Assembly (NCBI RefSeq): GCF_019966515.1 | Contig: NZ_JAIMIB010000012.1 | Span: 62,001 to 126,000, forward strand | Reading direction: 5' to 3' | Source of the DNA: Roseovarius aestuarii | Lineage (GTDB): Bacteria > Pseudomonadota > Alphaproteobacteria > Rhodobacterales > Rhodobacteraceae | Length of the DNA stretch: 64,000 nt | Part shown: one piece after another, positions 50,781-61,897 of the stretch | Position numbering within the stretch: position 1 is the stretch's first letter | Layout of the letters: every line of letters starts with the position of its first letter | Notes under the pieces: model-generated | Database searches by the model: none | Told to the model about the DNA's origin: nothing | The model's input: only the letters and a program-made list of their open reading frames with translations | Program-made: the position numbers and the translations under genes

Positions 50781-53075
50781 TTGGCCTTCACAACAACCTC
50801 GATAGGACCTATCCGGCGCGCGGCAGTTCAGTTTCGGTCTCGCGCCGTTGTTATTTTCGTCGCTGCATTATTATTCGCGGCTGCGGCTTGGTTTTTGCCG
50901 CCGGGCATCTACCGCACAACCATGGCTGCCGTCGCGGGTACATTGGGGTTTGTCGTGGTCTGGAGCTGGCTTGCGACAAATCTCTCGGGTACAACACTCG
51001 GAACGGCCAATGCGCTATTGCGGCTGATCGAGGAAGACACGGCGCCGACGATTGTGACCGGGCGGGATGGCAGGATCATTTGCCATAATCCCGCGGCCGC
51101 GCAAGCCTATGGCGCAGATGAAGCCGCAACACTGACCGGTGCATTGCAATCCGTGCTGGCCAGTCCGGGCGCGATCCTGTTCAGGATGGAAACACGCACA
51201 GAATCGGCTGGATCGGCGCAGGAAGACCTGGTCACACGGCAGGGGCACCTCAGGCTGGGCGTCCATCGGGTTGGCGATGACAAGCTTTTGTGGCGGATCG
51301 AAAAATCAGCCGACCGCCCCCAGGCGGGCAGTGATCCGGTACCGCTACCGATGCTGACGGTTGGCCGCAACGACGCTATTTTGTTCATGAACACCGCGGC
51401 ACGGGAACTGGTTGGGGAGCGCGCGCGTAATATGGAACGCGTCTGTCCCAACCTGCCGGTTCGCTCGGGACAGCTCAACGATATCAATACATCGACCGGG
51501 AAGATGTCCTGCCTCATGGTCGAGCTAGAGGGTACTGCCGGGCGGCGCGAGATATTCCTGCTGCCAAGTGTAACTGATACCGAGCGTCCACTGGACGGAT
51601 GGGCGTTCTTTGATGAGATGCCGGTACCGCTGTTGAAGTTGACACGCGGTGGTGAGGTTCAGTTGTCGAACCGGTTGGCGCGCGAGTTGCTGGGCGTCGA
51701 AAACTGCGACGACAAGGTTCTTGGCGATTTGATGGAGGGCCTGGGGCGTTCGATCGCGGACTGGCTTGAAGATGCCGCCGAGGGTCGCGGCATGATACAT
51801 TCTGAGTTTCTGCGTGTGAAACGCGAGGACCGTGAAGTCTTTGTTCAGGTGACTCTCAACCGCGCGAAAGAAGAGGGCGAAACGGTTTTGATCGCAGTGC
51901 TGAACGATGCGACCGAACTGAAATCGCTGGAGGCGCAGTTTGTGCAAAGCCAGAAAATGCAGGCGATTGGCCAGCTTGCAGGCGGTGTTGCGCATGATTT
52001 CAACAACTTGCTCACGGCGATTTCGGGTCATTGCGATCTGTTGCTCCTGCGACATGACGAGGGGGATTCGGATTACGGTGACCTGGTGCAGATCAATCAG
52101 AACGCCAACCGGGCGGCCGCGTTGGTTGGCCAGTTGCTGGCCTATTCGCGCAAACAGACCCTGCGCCCCGAGGTCATGGACCTGCGCGACGCTCTGTCCG
52201 ATCTGACCCATCTGCTCAATCGACTGGTCGGGGAAAAGGTGACGCTGTCGCTCAGCCACGATCCAATGCTCTGGGCCATCCGGGCGGACAAGCGGCAATT
52301 GGAACAGGTGTTGATGAACCTTGTCGTAAATGCGCGCGATGCCATGCCGGACGGCGGCGATATTCGTATCGAGACCGAAAATCTTGTGCTGGAAGAGCCC
52401 TTGCGGCGCGACCGTGCGGTCGTGGCGCCGGGGCGCTACGTTTCGGTAAAAGTGGTCGATCAGGGCATGGGCATACCGGCGGACAAGCTGCAAAAGGTGT
52501 TTGAGCCGTTTTTTACCACCAAACGCACGGGCGAGGGCACGGGGCTTGGCCTGTCGACGGCTTATGGCATCATCAAGCAAACCGGCGGGTTTATCTTTGC
52601 CGACAGCACGCCGGGCGAAGGTACAAACTTCCAATTGCTTCTGCCGGCGCATGACGTGGTAGAGGAGCGGCCGGTGAAGACCGAGGCAGTCGCGGCCAGC
52701 GATTCCCCGGCGGAAGGCGTCGTACTGCTGGTTGAAGATGAGGCGCCTGTCAGGGCGTTTGCCAGCCGTGCCCTGCAGTTGCGCGGCTTCACCGTACTCG
52801 AAGCGGAATCAGCCGAAGATGCGCTTGAGCTTCTGGAGGATGAGGGGCTGGATATTGATGTATTCGTCACCGATGTGGTGATGCCCGGCAGGGATGGCCC
52901 CAGCTGGGTTCAGGAGGCATTGCAGAAACGCCCTGATGTTAGCGTGGTGTTCGTGTCGGGCTATGCCGAGGAAACCTTCGGCGATACCCAGTCGAAAATA
53001 CCTAACTCGGTTTTCCTGCCAAAGCCGTTCTCGCTGACCGAACTGACCGAAACGGTGCAGCGGCAGCTAGGTTGA
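50781..53075 (+). CDS. cckA: Hybrid sensor histidine kinase CckA
   Basis: The master kinase of the alphaproteobacterial CckA-ChpT-CtrA relay, 764 residues. Two membrane segments (about 22-41 and 47-67) are followed by PAS-like regions, a dimerisation domain with phospho-His405 ([14 protein letters not shown]), an ATPase domain ([30 protein letters not shown]) and a C-terminal receiver with Asp698 ([12 protein letters not shown]). The start is TTG; no in-frame ATG is available upstream before a stop at 50745. Position next to recA and alaS is usual for Rhodobacterales cckA. Confidence 0.93.
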   Translation: MAFTTTSIGPIRRAAVQFRSRAVVIFVAALLFAAAAWFLPPGIYRTTMAAVAGTLGFVVVWSWLATNLSGTTLGTANALLRLIEEDTAPTIVTGRDGRIICHNPAAAQAYGADEAATLTGALQSVLASPGAILFRMETRTESAGSAQEDLVTRQGHLRLGVHRVGDDKLLWRIEKSADRPQAGSDPVPLPMLTVGRNDAILFMNTAARELVGERARNMERVCPNLPVRSGQLNDINTSTGKMSCLMVELEGTAGRREIFLLPSVTDTERPLDGWAFFDEMPVPLLKLTRGGEVQLSNRLARELLGVENCDDKVLGDLMEGLGRSIADWLEDAAEGRGMIHSEFLRVKREDREVFVQVTLNRAKEEGETVLIAVLNDATELKSLEAQFVQSQKMQAIGQLAGGVAHDFNNLLTAISGHCDLLLLRHDEGDSDYGDLVQINQNANRAAALVGQLLAYSRKQTLRPEVMDLRDALSDLTHLLNRLVGEKVTLSLSHDPMLWAIRADKRQLEQVLMNLVVNARDAMPDGGDIRIETENLVLEEPLRRDRAVVAPGRYVSVKVVDQGMGIPADKLQKVFEPFFTTKRTGEGTGLGLSTAYGIIKQTGGFIFADSTPGEGTNFQLLLPAHDVVEERPVKTEAVAASDSPAEGVVLLVEDEAPVRAFASRALQLRGFTVLEAESAEDALELLEDEGLDIDVFVTDVVMPGRDGPSWVQEALQKRPDVSVVFVSGYAEETFGDTQSKIPNSVFLPKPFSLTELTETVQRQLG

Positions 53076-53086
53076 TGGGATTTGCC

Positions 53087-53716
53087 CTAAGCCGACGATC
53101 GAAATTGCCCGTAGGCGCCATTGTGACCAATACTCTCCCAGAGCGAAAAATCGGCCGCGGCGGTGCGGCGCAGACTGTTCTCGACATGTGACATCAGGGG
53201 CGGTGTCTTGCCCGGAGACACATTCGCACGCCGGGTCGTTATCGAGGTCTCAAGCCGGCTCTCAAGAAATCGGATCAGCCCGGCCTGATCCTCGTACCGA
53301 AAAAGATGGGTCGCGGCAGTGCCGTTCCTGGCGGGCCTCAGAAACCGTGACTGGGCGCCGACATTGGCAAATTCCGGTCTAGTACGCGACGTGTAGGCAA
53401 GCACGAATTCGTCAAAGCTGATGCCATGCGTCGCCTTTCCCTGACCTGTCATTTCTGGGCGTTGTCGGTAGCGATACCAACTGCCAAGCCAACTCACCGG
53501 CTCGCGGACCACTGCGAGAACATCCATCTTGGCGCCGACAAATCGTTCAAGCATCGGCCTGAAGAACCGGTTGTAGCGATAAATCGGCGCATGTTTCAAA
53601 TCCGGAGGCGCGCTGACGGTGAGTGATGCAAGCGGCGCGAGCGCCTGCTCATAGGCGGTCGACCCGGTCTTGGGCACCGCAAGAAAAACCAGTCTGGCGT
53701 TTGAAAAAACGAGCAT
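53087..53716 (-). CDS. Sulfotransferase-family protein
   Basis: A 209-residue protein. The N-terminal PKTGSTAYEQAL is a PAPS 5'-phosphosulfate loop, and VREPVSWLGSWYRYR matches the 3'-phosphate motif. Such enzymes transfer sulfate from PAPS to sugars, lipids or other molecules; the acceptor is unknown. It converges on cckA with 11 bases between stops. Confidence 0.8.
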   Translation of the reverse strand: MLVFSNARLVFLAVPKTGSTAYEQALAPLASLTVSAPPDLKHAPIYRYNRFFRPMLERFVGAKMDVLAVVREPVSWLGSWYRYRQRPEMTGQGKATHGISFDEFVLAYTSRTRPEFANVGAQSRFLRPARNGTAATHLFRYEDQAGLIRFLESRLETSITTRRANVSPGKTPPLMSHVENSLRRTAAADFSLWESIGHNGAYGQFRSSA

Positions 53717-53839
53717 TTAATGCGCCATCTTTTTGCCAAGAGGTTTTCAGGTTTTCGTAAACGACTCTTTAACCGTTGTGAGAAAAACTGAGGATCTGAA
53801 CAATTTTCTTGAAATGTTCTCTTTTTGTCTGTTACATGA

Positions 53840-53854
53840 GAACAAGAGGTGAAC
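53840..53854 (+). promoter_or_regulatory. LexA (SOS) box upstream of recA
   Basis: GAAC-AAGAGGT-GAAC is a perfect match to the alphaproteobacterial LexA consensus GAAC-N7-GAAC, 51 bases before the recA start. A partial GTTC-N7-GTCT lies just upstream. Confidence 0.85.
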
Positions 53855-53905
53855 AAGGCAGCGATTGCCGCCCTGAACAGGGTGTGGAATAAGGAAGCAT
53901 AAAAC

Positions 53906-55000
53906 ATGGCAACGGCAGATCTTTTGGCAATGGACAGCAAGAAAAACCCGGACAGGCAAAAGGCGCTCGACAGCGCGCTTGCGCAGATCGAACGGCAGTT
54001 CGGCAAGGGCTCGATCATGAAGCTGGGCGCGGACAATCCCGCGCAGGATATCGAGGCCACCTCGACCGGGTCGTTGGGGCTGGATATCGCCCTAGGAATT
54101 GGCGGTCTGCCGAAGGGCCGTGTTGTGGAAATCTATGGCCCGGAAAGCTCGGGCAAGACGACCCTGACATTGCACTGCATCGCCGAAGAACAGAAAAAAG
54201 GCGGGGTCTGCGCCTTTGTTGATGCGGAACATGCGCTTGATCCGATCTATGCCCGAAAACTGGGCGTCGATCTGGATGAATTGCTGATCTCGCAGCCCGA
54301 TACCGGCGAGCAAGCACTGGAGATCGTGGATACGCTGGTGCGCTCCGGCGCGGTCAGCATGATTGTCGTCGACTCGGTTGCGGCCCTGACCCCGAAATCC
54401 GAGCTTGAAGGCGAGATGGGCGACAGCAGCGTTGGCGTGCATGCCCGGCTGATGAGCCAGGCGATGCGCAAGCTGACCGGGTCGATCAACCGCACCAAAT
54501 GCACCGTGGTTTTCATCAACCAGATCCGCATGAAGATCGGCGTGATGTTCGGCAGCCCCGAAACCACGACCGGTGGTAATGCGCTGAAATTCTACAGCTC
54601 GGTCCGGTTGGATATTCGTCGCATCGGCGCGCTCAAGGATCGCGACGAGGTGGTTGGCAACGCGACCCGCGTCAAGGTGGTCAAGAACAAGGTGGCGCCG
54701 CCGTTCAAGCAGGTCGAGTTTGACATCATGTATGGTGAAGGCATCTCGAAGATGGGCGAATTGCTTGATCTTGGTGTCAAGGCGGGCGTGGTCGAGAAAT
54801 CCGGCAGCTGGTTCAGCTATGGCGACGAACGCATCGGCCAGGGCCGGGAGAACGCCAAGACATTCTTGAAGGAAAACAACCGCATTGCGTTTGAAATCGA
54901 GGATAAGATTCGCGCGGCGCATGGGCTTGATTTCGACATGCCCGAGGCTGAAGAAAAGACTGCAAAAAGCGACGCGGATGACGACATCCTGGAGGCATAA
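53906..55000 (+). CDS. recA: Recombinase RecA
   Basis: The DNA strand-exchange protein and SOS co-protease; 364 residues. Walker A is GPESSGKTT, the MAW segment KGRVVEIYG and loop L2 region [14 protein letters not shown] are intact, and the acidic C-terminus ends [14 protein letters not shown]. It is transcribed alone between a LexA box and a strong terminator, so it is DNA-damage inducible. Confidence 0.98.
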   Translation: MATADLLAMDSKKNPDRQKALDSALAQIERQFGKGSIMKLGADNPAQDIEATSTGSLGLDIALGIGGLPKGRVVEIYGPESSGKTTLTLHCIAEEQKKGGVCAFVDAEHALDPIYARKLGVDLDELLISQPDTGEQALEIVDTLVRSGAVSMIVVDSVAALTPKSELEGEMGDSSVGVHARLMSQAMRKLTGSINRTKCTVVFINQIRMKIGVMFGSPETTTGGNALKFYSSVRLDIRRIGALKDRDEVVGNATRVKVVKNKVAPPFKQVEFDIMYGEGISKMGELLDLGVKAGVVEKSGSWFSYGDERIGQGRENAKTFLKENNRIAFEIEDKIRAAHGLDFDMPEAEEKTAKSDADDDILEA

Positions 55001-55022
55001 CGCCGCCAAAATCTGATAACGC

Positions 55023-55050
55023 AAAGCCCGGGCCACAACCCGGGCTTTTT
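55023..55050 (+). terminator. Rho-independent terminator after recA
   Basis: AAAGCCCGGG, a 6-base loop and CCCGGGCTTT form a perfect 10-bp stem followed by T's. Confidence 0.94.
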
Positions 55051-55126
55051 CTTGCGGTGGACATGGGTCACGGGCAGGGATAAATCAACGGGACGCCAGG
55101 CCATTTTGCCCGAAAAAGAGATACCC

Positions 55127-57790
55127 ATGCCGACGCTGAACGAAATCCGATCGACCTTTCTGAATTTCTTTGAACGTAACGATCACGCAATCGTCGAAAG
55201 CTCGCCTTTGGTGCCGCGCAATGACCCGACGTTGATGTTCACCAATTCGGGCATGGTGCAGTTCAAGAACCTGTTCACCGGAGTTGAGCGTCGCGACTAC
55301 AACCGCGCGTCGACCAGCCAGAAGTGTGTGCGCGCAGGTGGCAAACATAACGATCTGGACAATGTGGGTTATACCGCGCGCCATCACACGTTTTTCGAAA
55401 TGCTCGGCAATTTCAGCTTTGGCGACTATTTCAAGGAACAGGCGATCCCGTACGCCTGGGACCTGCTGACCAAGGATTTCGAGCTGGACAAGTCCAAGCT
55501 GCTGGTGACGATCTACCATACCGATGACGAGGCGGCGGAAATCTGGAAGAAATATGCCGGCCTGCCGGATAACCGGATCATTCGCATCGCGACCGATGAT
55601 AATTTCTGGTCGATGGGCGCGACCGGTCCCTGCGGGCCGTGTACCGAGATTTTCTATGACCACGGCCCCGATATCTGGGGTGGCCAGCCGGGCAGTCCCG
55701 AAGAGGATGGCGACCGGTTTATCGAAATCTGGAACCTCGTTTTCATGCAGAATGAGCGGTTCGAGGACGGCTCTCAGATCGATCTGGAGATGCAATCGAT
55801 CGACACCGGCATGGGGCTGGAACGCATCGGGGCGCTGCTGCAGGGCAAGCATGACAATTACGATACCGACCTGATGCGCAGCCTGATCGAGGCCAGCGCG
55901 CATGTCACCAGCCAGGACCCGGACGGGCCGGGTAACGTGCATCACCGGGTGATCGCGGATCACCTGCGCTCGACCTCGTTCCTGATTGCTGATGGCGTGA
56001 TGCCGTCGAACGAGGGGCGGGGCTATGTGCTGCGCCGGATCATGCGCCGGGCGATGCGGCACGCGCATCTTCTGGGCGCGCAAGATCCGGTTATGCATCA
56101 GCTGGTGCCCGCGCTGGTCACACAGATGGGTCAGGCTTTCCCTGAGTTGGGACGGGCACAGGCGCTGATCGAGGAGACGCTGAAGCTGGAGGAAACCCGT
56201 TTCAAGACGACCTTGGATCGCGGGCTGAAACTGCTTGAGGACGAGTTGGGTGTTTTGCCTGAGAATGCGGCGCTGCCGGGTCAAACGGCGTTCAAGCTGT
56301 ATGACACCTATGGATTTCCGCTGGACCTGACGCAGGACGCGCTGCGCGAAAAGGGCCGCGAGGTGGATACCGATGGCTTTGACACCGCCATGGCCGAGCA
56401 GAAGGCCAAGGCGCGTGCGGCCTGGGCCGGTACGGGTGAAGCAGCGGATTCGACCATCTGGTTCGACATTGCCGAGGAAAGCGGCACAACCGATTTTCTT
56501 GGGTATGACACCGAAGTGGCCGAAGGGCAGATCACCGCATTGGTGCGTGACGGCGCCCCATTGGCCAGCGCGAAGACCGGTGAAACCGTGCAGATTGCGT
56601 TGAACCAATCGCCTTTCTATGCGGAATCCGGTGGTCAGGTTGGCGATAGCGGTGAGATCAGGACCGAAAGCGGGCTGGCACGGATCACCGACACGAAAAA
56701 AGCGGCCGGGGTGTTCATTCATCTGGCGGAGGTTACCGAGGGCGAGATCTTGAAAGGTCAGGCGGCCCAGTTGGAGGTTGACCATGCACGCCGGACTTCT
56801 ATTCGCGCCAACCATTCGGCCACGCACCTGTTGCATGAAGCGTTGCGCAAGGCCCTGGGCGATCATGTGGCGCAGCGCGGGTCGCTGAATGCCGAGGATC
56901 GCCTGCGGTTTGATTTCAGCCATGCCAAGGCGCTGAGTGCTGAGGAGCTGATGCAGGTCGAAACCGAGGTGAACGATTTCATCCGGCAGAACGCACCGGT
57001 GGAGACCCGGATCATGACACCGGACGACGCGCGCGCGCTTGGCGCACAGGCGCTTTTCGGCGAGAAATACGGTGATGAGGTGCGCGTGGTGTCGATGGGT
57101 GTCGAAGACGGGTCCGGCAAGGGTCTGGACGGGCAAACCTACTCGATCGAGCTCTGTGGTGGTACCCATGTGCGTCAGACCGGCGACATCGGGCTTTTCG
57201 TGGCATTGGGTGATTCCGCGTCCAGCGCCGGGGTGCGCCGGATCGAAGCGCTGACCGGTGCCGAGGCGTTCCGCTATCTGAGTGAACAGGACCGGCGGAT
57301 GACGGCGCTGGCCGGTGAATTGAAAGCGCAGCCACAGGATGTCGTGTCGCGGATTAAGGCGCTGATGGACGAACGCAAGGCGCTGTCCAACGAGGTGGCG
57401 CAGCTGCGCCGCGAGCTGGCAATGGCCGGGGGTGCAGGGCAGGGCGATGGCCCCGAGGCGCAAGAGATCAACGGCGTTAAGTTCCTGGCACAGGTGCTCA
57501 GTGGTGTGTCGGGCAAGGATCTGCCATCGCTGATCGACGAGCATAAGACGCGGCTTGGCTCGGGCGCGGTTTTGTTGATTGCGGATACTGGCGGCAAAGT
57601 GGCGGTCGCCGCCGGGGTGACGGAGGATCTGACCGGTACGGTTTCGGCGGTTGATCTGGTGCGGGCAGCGGTGCCGGAGTTGGGCGGCAAGGGCGGTGGT
57701 GGCCGCCCCGACATGGCCCAGGGCGGTGGCAAAGATGCAGCAAATGCCGAGGCGGCGATCACAGCCGCTAAGGCGGTCATGGGAGGATAA
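55127..57790 (+). CDS. alaS: Alanyl-tRNA synthetase
   Basis: Charges tRNA-Ala and edits mischarged serine and glycine. It has 887 residues: an N-terminal catalytic domain ([47 protein letters not shown]), an editing domain with HXXXH ([14 protein letters not shown]) and a Cys/His partner ([15 protein letters not shown]), and a C-terminal C-Ala domain. The start at 55127 is set by the MPTLNEIR opening; the longer frame reaches into the recA terminator region. The DUF1330 gene follows one base after the stop. Confidence 0.98.
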   Translation: MPTLNEIRSTFLNFFERNDHAIVESSPLVPRNDPTLMFTNSGMVQFKNLFTGVERRDYNRASTSQKCVRAGGKHNDLDNVGYTARHHTFFEMLGNFSFGDYFKEQAIPYAWDLLTKDFELDKSKLLVTIYHTDDEAAEIWKKYAGLPDNRIIRIATDDNFWSMGATGPCGPCTEIFYDHGPDIWGGQPGSPEEDGDRFIEIWNLVFMQNERFEDGSQIDLEMQSIDTGMGLERIGALLQGKHDNYDTDLMRSLIEASAHVTSQDPDGPGNVHHRVIADHLRSTSFLIADGVMPSNEGRGYVLRRIMRRAMRHAHLLGAQDPVMHQLVPALVTQMGQAFPELGRAQALIEETLKLEETRFKTTLDRGLKLLEDELGVLPENAALPGQTAFKLYDTYGFPLDLTQDALREKGREVDTDGFDTAMAEQKAKARAAWAGTGEAADSTIWFDIAEESGTTDFLGYDTEVAEGQITALVRDGAPLASAKTGETVQIALNQSPFYAESGGQVGDSGEIRTESGLARITDTKKAAGVFIHLAEVTEGEILKGQAAQLEVDHARRTSIRANHSATHLLHEALRKALGDHVAQRGSLNAEDRLRFDFSHAKALSAEELMQVETEVNDFIRQNAPVETRIMTPDDARALGAQALFGEKYGDEVRVVSMGVEDGSGKGLDGQTYSIELCGGTHVRQTGDIGLFVALGDSASSAGVRRIEALTGAEAFRYLSEQDRRMTALAGELKAQPQDVVSRIKALMDERKALSNEVAQLRRELAMAGGAGQGDGPEAQEINGVKFLAQVLSGVSGKDLPSLIDEHKTRLGSGAVLLIADTGGKVAVAAGVTEDLTGTVSAVDLVRAAVPELGGKGGGGRPDMAQGGGKDAANAEAAITAAKAVMGG

Positions 57791-57791
57791 A

Positions 57792-58079
57792 ATGGCAGCA
57801 CTTTGGATAGCGCGCGTTGATGTCAGCGACGCGGAATTATACGGTAAATACATCGAAGTGGCTTCGGTGGTGATCCCGGATCATGGGGGCGAGTTCATCG
57901 CCCGTGGCGGCCGGATCGAACAGCTCGAAGGGCAGGGGCGCGCGCGCAATGTCGTGGCGCGGTTCCCGTCGGTTGACGCGGCGCAGGCGGCCTATAATGA
58001 CCCGCGCTATCAGGAAGCGGTTGTGTGGGCCAAAGAGGCCGCGGATCGTGAAATCGTTGTGGTTGAGACCACGGACTGA
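57792..58079 (+). CDS. DUF1330 (dimeric alpha-beta barrel) protein
   Basis: A 95-residue protein of the DUF1330 family (ALWIARVDVSDAELYGKYIE; GGEFIARGGRIEQLEG). The fold is a small ferredoxin-like dimer; no function is established. It begins one base after alaS with GGGAGGATAAA as ribosome site, so it is co-expressed with alaS. Confidence 0.85.
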   Translation: MAALWIARVDVSDAELYGKYIEVASVVIPDHGGEFIARGGRIEQLEGQGRARNVVARFPSVDAAQAAYNDPRYQEAVVWAKEAADREIVVVETTD

Positions 58080-58754
58080 TCACAAGCCCTCGATGTCAAA
58101 CACGATGGTTCCGTCCATGATCTGACCGATATAGGCGCATTTGTCGCCGCGTTGTGTTAGATGCGCCCACGATTTCCTGATGAAAACTCTGGGGGCGAAA
58201 GCGAGCATCACGGCGCTGAATTCTTCGCGCGACACTTTCTTTTCGAAGTCCAGTCCTGCTTCGATCTTGCGCCGCTGATCTGCTGGCAGTGACATGATCT
58301 GCATTGCATAAGCCAGATATTCGGCTGTGGCCCGACAGTTGCTATAAGGGCAAGCGACGTCATCATAGGCGGCGTGAGTGAGTTCGTGCACCAGAATGCT
58401 GTCCCTGAATTCTGTTGCTGACAGATGACTGAAAACGCTTTCGGGGTGGCGCCGTTCTATCACACGATCCACGGGCAGGACTTCGATCAGCTGCTCACCG
58501 CAATGAAAAAGCCCGAGGCAGTTTTCGGCCAGATCTTCGGTCACCCGGATTGTAATATGCTGATTTATCCTGACATTGCATGCTGCCAGCTTGTTGATGG
58601 CCCGCTTTGCGGCCTTGCAGAAATCCAGTTGCTGGGCTTGATCTGCGGCATCGACAGAAACACCGATTTCTGCACAGGGAAACGCGTCGGCAAATGTCTG
58701 ATTGCCAATTAAACTCAGAACCGAAATCGCGCTCCAGAAATACCTGATCCGCAT
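58080..58754 (-). CDS. Putative exported zinc-metalloprotease-like protein
   Basis: A 224-residue protein with a signal peptide (MRIRYFWSAISVLSLIGNQTFA, cleavage near residue 22). It carries a zincin motif HELTH (His123, Glu124, His127), with Glu145 placed 18 residues on as a possible third ligand. Several cysteines (27, 46, 59, 79, 85, 135, 140) could form disulfides in the periplasm. A small family found in Rhodobacterales appears to match, but no named function is recalled. It converges on the DUF1330 gene with no gap. Confidence 0.65.
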   Translation of the reverse strand: MRIRYFWSAISVLSLIGNQTFADAFPCAEIGVSVDAADQAQQLDFCKAAKRAINKLAACNVRINQHITIRVTEDLAENCLGLFHCGEQLIEVLPVDRVIERRHPESVFSHLSATEFRDSILVHELTHAAYDDVACPYSNCRATAEYLAYAMQIMSLPADQRRKIEAGLDFEKKVSREEFSAVMLAFAPRVFIRKSWAHLTQRGDKCAYIGQIMDGTIVFDIEGL

Positions 58755-58823
58755 CGCCCTCCACCCTCAAAGCGTTTCATGCTTAGGGGGACACGATAAC
58801 AAACGGGGTCGTACCTTCCTAGA

Positions 58824-60644
58824 TCAGACCGTTTTCGACCGTCGTTTACGCTCGTGCGGATCAAGATAGCGCTTGCGCAGGCGGATGGCGTTCGGCGTGA
58901 CCTCGACCAACTCGTCATCGTCGATATAGGCGATGGCCTGTTCCAGGCTCATGGTGATCGGGGTGGTCAGTCGTACGGCTTCGTCGGTGCCACTGGCACG
59001 GACGTTGGTCAGCTTCTTGCCCTTCAGCGGGTTCACTTCAAGATCGTTTTCACGGCTGTGTTCGCCGATGATCATACCGGTGTAGATCTTGGCCTGCGCG
59101 CCGATGAACATCTTGCCGCGGTCCTCGAGATTCCACAGCGCATAGGCAACGGATTCGCCGTTTTCCATCGAGATCAGGACCCCTGCGCGCCGGCCCGGAA
59201 TGGCGCCTTTATGCGGTGCCCAGCCGTGGAACACGCGGTTCAACACACCGGTGCCGCGGGTGTCGGTCAGAAACTCGCCATGGTATCCGATCAAGCCGCG
59301 CGAGGGCACATGCGCGATGATCCGGGTCTTGCCCGCGCCTGCCGGTTTCATCTCGGCCAGTTCGCCCTTGCGCGGGCCGGTGATCTTTTCAATGACCGCG
59401 CCCGAATATTCGTCATCGACGTCGATGGTCACTTCTTCGATGGGTTCAAGCTTCTCGCCAGCCTCGCCTTCGCGCATCAGAACCTGCGGGCGCGAGATCG
59501 AAAGTTCAAAACCTTCGCGGCGCATGTTTTCAATCAGCACGCCCATCTGCAATTCACCTCGGCCGGCGACCTCAAAAGCGTCACCGCCGGGTGTGTCGGT
59601 GATACGGATTGCGACGTTGGATTCGGCTTCCTTCATAAGGCGGTCGCGGATCACACGAGATTGCACTTTTTTGCCGTCCCGACCAGCCAGAGGGCTGTCA
59701 TTGATGCCGAATGTCACGGTGATTGTCGGCGGGTCGATGGGCTGTGCCTCAAGCGGTTTATCAACTGCCAGCGCACAGATCGTGTCAGCCACGGTCGCCT
59801 TGGACATGCCCGCAAGCGTAACGATATCGCCTGCGCTGGCTTCTTCGATATCCTGTGTTGCCAAACCCCGGAACGCCTGAATGCGGGTCACGCGGAACTG
59901 TTCGATCTTCTGACCGACGCGGGTCAGTGCCTGAACCGTGGCACCGACCCTGAGCTTACCTGATTCGACCCTTCCGGTAAGGATGCGGCCCACAAACGGA
60001 TCGCTACCAAGTGTCGTCGCCAACATCGTGAAGTCTTCATTTTGGCGCGCGATCTGGCGCGGGGCAGGAACGTGGTTGACGATCAGGTCGAAAAGCGCCG
60101 TCAGATCCTTGCGCGGCCCGTCAAGATCATGATCCGCCCAGCCGGATCGGCCCGAAGCGTACATATGCGGGAAATCAAGCTGATCCTCGGACGCATCGAG
60201 ATTGGCAAAAAGGTCAAAGCATTCGTCGAGCGCACGGTCGGGTTCCGCATCGGGCTTGTCCACTTTGTTAAGAACCACGATGGGGCGCAGACCAAGCGCA
60301 AGCGCCTTGGAGGTCACGAATTTTGTTTGCGGCATCGGACCTTCGGCGGCGTCAACCAGAAGGACAACGCCATCGACCATGCTCAGGATACGCTCGACCT
60401 CACCACCGAAATCGGCGTGGCCGGGGGTGTCTACGATGTTGATCCGCGTCCCCTTCCATTCGACGCTGGTGGGCTTGGCGAAGATGGTGATGCCACGTTC
60501 CCGCTCCAGATCGTTACTGTCCATCGCGCGCTCATCCACCGCCTGATTCTCGCGGAAGGCCCCGGACTGCTTGAGCAGTTCGTCAACCAATGTGGTTTTG
60601 CCGTGGTCGACGTGAGCGATAATAGCGATGTTGCGCATATCCAT
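58824..60644 (-). CDS. typA: Ribosome-associated GTPase TypA/BipA
   Basis: A translational GTPase that binds the ribosome under stress and low temperature; 606 residues. G1 is [10 protein letters not shown], switch I contains [11 protein letters not shown]3 [10 protein letters not shown] and G4 LNKVDKPDA. The EF-G-like domains and the TypA-specific C-terminus ([19 protein letters not shown]) are complete. Transcribed alone. Confidence 0.97.
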   Translation of the reverse strand: MDMRNIAIIAHVDHGKTTLVDELLKQSGAFRENQAVDERAMDSNDLERERGITIFAKPTSVEWKGTRINIVDTPGHADFGGEVERILSMVDGVVLLVDAAEGPMPQTKFVTSKALALGLRPIVVLNKVDKPDAEPDRALDECFDLFANLDASEDQLDFPHMYASGRSGWADHDLDGPRKDLTALFDLIVNHVPAPRQIARQNEDFTMLATTLGSDPFVGRILTGRVESGKLRVGATVQALTRVGQKIEQFRVTRIQAFRGLATQDIEEASAGDIVTLAGMSKATVADTICALAVDKPLEAQPIDPPTITVTFGINDSPLAGRDGKKVQSRVIRDRLMKEAESNVAIRITDTPGGDAFEVAGRGELQMGVLIENMRREGFELSISRPQVLMREGEAGEKLEPIEEVTIDVDDEYSGAVIEKITGPRKGELAEMKPAGAGKTRIIAHVPSRGLIGYHGEFLTDTRGTGVLNRVFHGWAPHKGAIPGRRAGVLISMENGESVAYALWNLEDRGKMFIGAQAKIYTGMIIGEHSRENDLEVNPLKGKKLTNVRASGTDEAVRLTTPITMSLEQAIAYIDDDELVEVTPNAIRLRKRYLDPHERKRRSKTV

Positions 60645-60729
60645 GGGAAGGGGGTCCTCGGGTTGTTTGCCCGCGCCCTATACGCCAGTGCACCGAAAGG
60701 CCAGAGGCAAAGCGACGCGTGCGCGGGTT

Positions 60730-61656
60730 TCACGCCGCGTCGTGGCGGGGGCGTCGTCCGAACGGTAAGTGCGGCAGGTGCAGGCAGGTCGGGCCCAGGG
60801 GGCGAATACGCGCACCGCTGCCGATTTTGAACCGTGCCAGGCCCGGTGCGTTCTGCGTATCGACATTGCCCAAATCGAACCTCAGGTATCCCTTACCGGT
60901 GAGCCAAGCCGCCGCCTCCCAGAGCGCCAGATTATGGGCCGACAAACGTCGGCCTTCGGCACCTGACCAGCCGATATGATAGGTCGCGACGGGCTTGTGC
61001 AACAAGACCAGCAGGTGGGCAAGCGGCGTGTTGCCGCGCATCGCGGTAAAGAGACGGCTTGATTTGGGGCCGGCCTTCTCCCAGGCCAACACGAAATCCG
61101 GCGGTAGCGCTTTGTAGCCGCGCTGCTTGCGTTGCGATGCCTCAAACACAAGGACGTTCAAATCTCGATCAGACCGGAACGGGCGCTGACGTATATGCAG
61201 CTCAGACCGCTCAGCATGACGCAGACGATTGCGCCATTTCCCGTGCATGGCGGCAAGGCGGGTCTCTGTATCCGCTGTCAGATCGATTTCCGCGACATAC
61301 TGTGGCGACATCAAAACCAGATGGGGGAACAGACGTGTCTCCTGTGGTGTTTCGGATGAAATGATCCATGTGGTGCTGGTGGTTCCGACCTTGCGCAGGG
61401 TGCGCATAAGCCGTGCCCGTTGTTCGGGCGGGGTGTCGGTTGCCCAAACCGGTCCTCGCGGCAGCCAGGCGATATTCATCGGCCCGATCCGGCGGCGGAG
61501 CACATGCAGTTTGGCGATGTGGCATGTGCCATCTTTAGCAACATATGTCTCGCTCTGAACGCCGAGTTCCCGCAGCGCATGGGCATAGCCTGCGGATTGT
61601 TGCAGCGCGCAGGGTGTCGCCGGGAAATCTCGGGCGTCTGAGCGGATGAATTCCAT
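60730..61656 (-). CDS. FemAB/GNAT-fold acyltransferase (peptidoglycan-bridge type)
   Basis: A 308-residue protein with the tandem GNAT layout of FemAB-like or BioF2-like acetyltransferases. The second domain shows SSRLFTAMRGNTPLAHLLVLLHK and an ending of YLRFDLGNVDTQNAPGLARFKIG, common in this family. Some members transfer amino acids to peptidoglycan or work in polysaccharide acylation; the substrate is unknown here. Confidence 0.72.
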   Translation of the reverse strand: MEFIRSDARDFPATPCALQQSAGYAHALRELGVQSETYVAKDGTCHIAKLHVLRRRIGPMNIAWLPRGPVWATDTPPEQRARLMRTLRKVGTTSTTWIISSETPQETRLFPHLVLMSPQYVAEIDLTADTETRLAAMHGKWRNRLRHAERSELHIRQRPFRSDRDLNVLVFEASQRKQRGYKALPPDFVLAWEKAGPKSSRLFTAMRGNTPLAHLLVLLHKPVATYHIGWSGAEGRRLSAHNLALWEAAAWLTGKGYLRFDLGNVDTQNAPGLARFKIGSGARIRPLGPTCLHLPHLPFGRRPRHDAA

Positions 61657-61702
61657 GTCACGATTAACCGAATGAAAACCTAATTCGTGGTTAATCGTTT
61701 CT

Positions 61703-61840
61703 ATGTCCTACAAAAAACACCACGTTCTCGGGATCTATGCACCAGCACCACGTCCGACGTTAAGCGCCGCATTGCTGCTGGCCGTGGCCCTCTGCGTGCC
61801 GGTTTCGGTCTGCCTGACCCTCGCCGACATGCTGTTCTGA
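61703..61840 (+). CDS. Small hydrophobic peptide, 45 residues
   Basis: ATG at 61703 opens a 45-codon frame: a basic and His-rich start (MSYKKHHVLG), then a single hydrophobic segment (SAALLLAVALCVPVSVCLTL), ending ADMLF. It lies in the gap between two minus-strand genes and is followed at once by a GC-rich hairpin. No clear ribosome site precedes it, so expression is uncertain. It would be a one-pass membrane peptide; no family recognised. Confidence 0.5.
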   Translation: MSYKKHHVLGIYAPAPRPTLSAALLLAVALCVPVSVCLTLADMLF

Positions 61841-61850
61841 AAACCGACAC

Positions 61851-61872
61851 GGCCGCCCGAAACCGGGCGGCC
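61851..61872. terminator. GC-rich hairpin between the small ORF and ssb
   Basis: GGCCGCCCG and CGGGCGGCC form a perfect 9-bp stem with a 4-base loop. Only two T's follow on the plus strand and none on the minus strand, so termination strength is uncertain; it serves the 3' ends of both flanking genes. Confidence 0.65.
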
Positions 61873-61897
61873 TTGCACTGAAATCGGTTCCACCCTT

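Noticed and set aside
55085..57853. A 922-codon open frame on the minus strand across alaS
   Set aside because: It mirrors alaS almost exactly, has no recognisable domain and arises from the GC-rich codon pattern of the sense gene. AlaS motifs on the plus strand are unmistakable.
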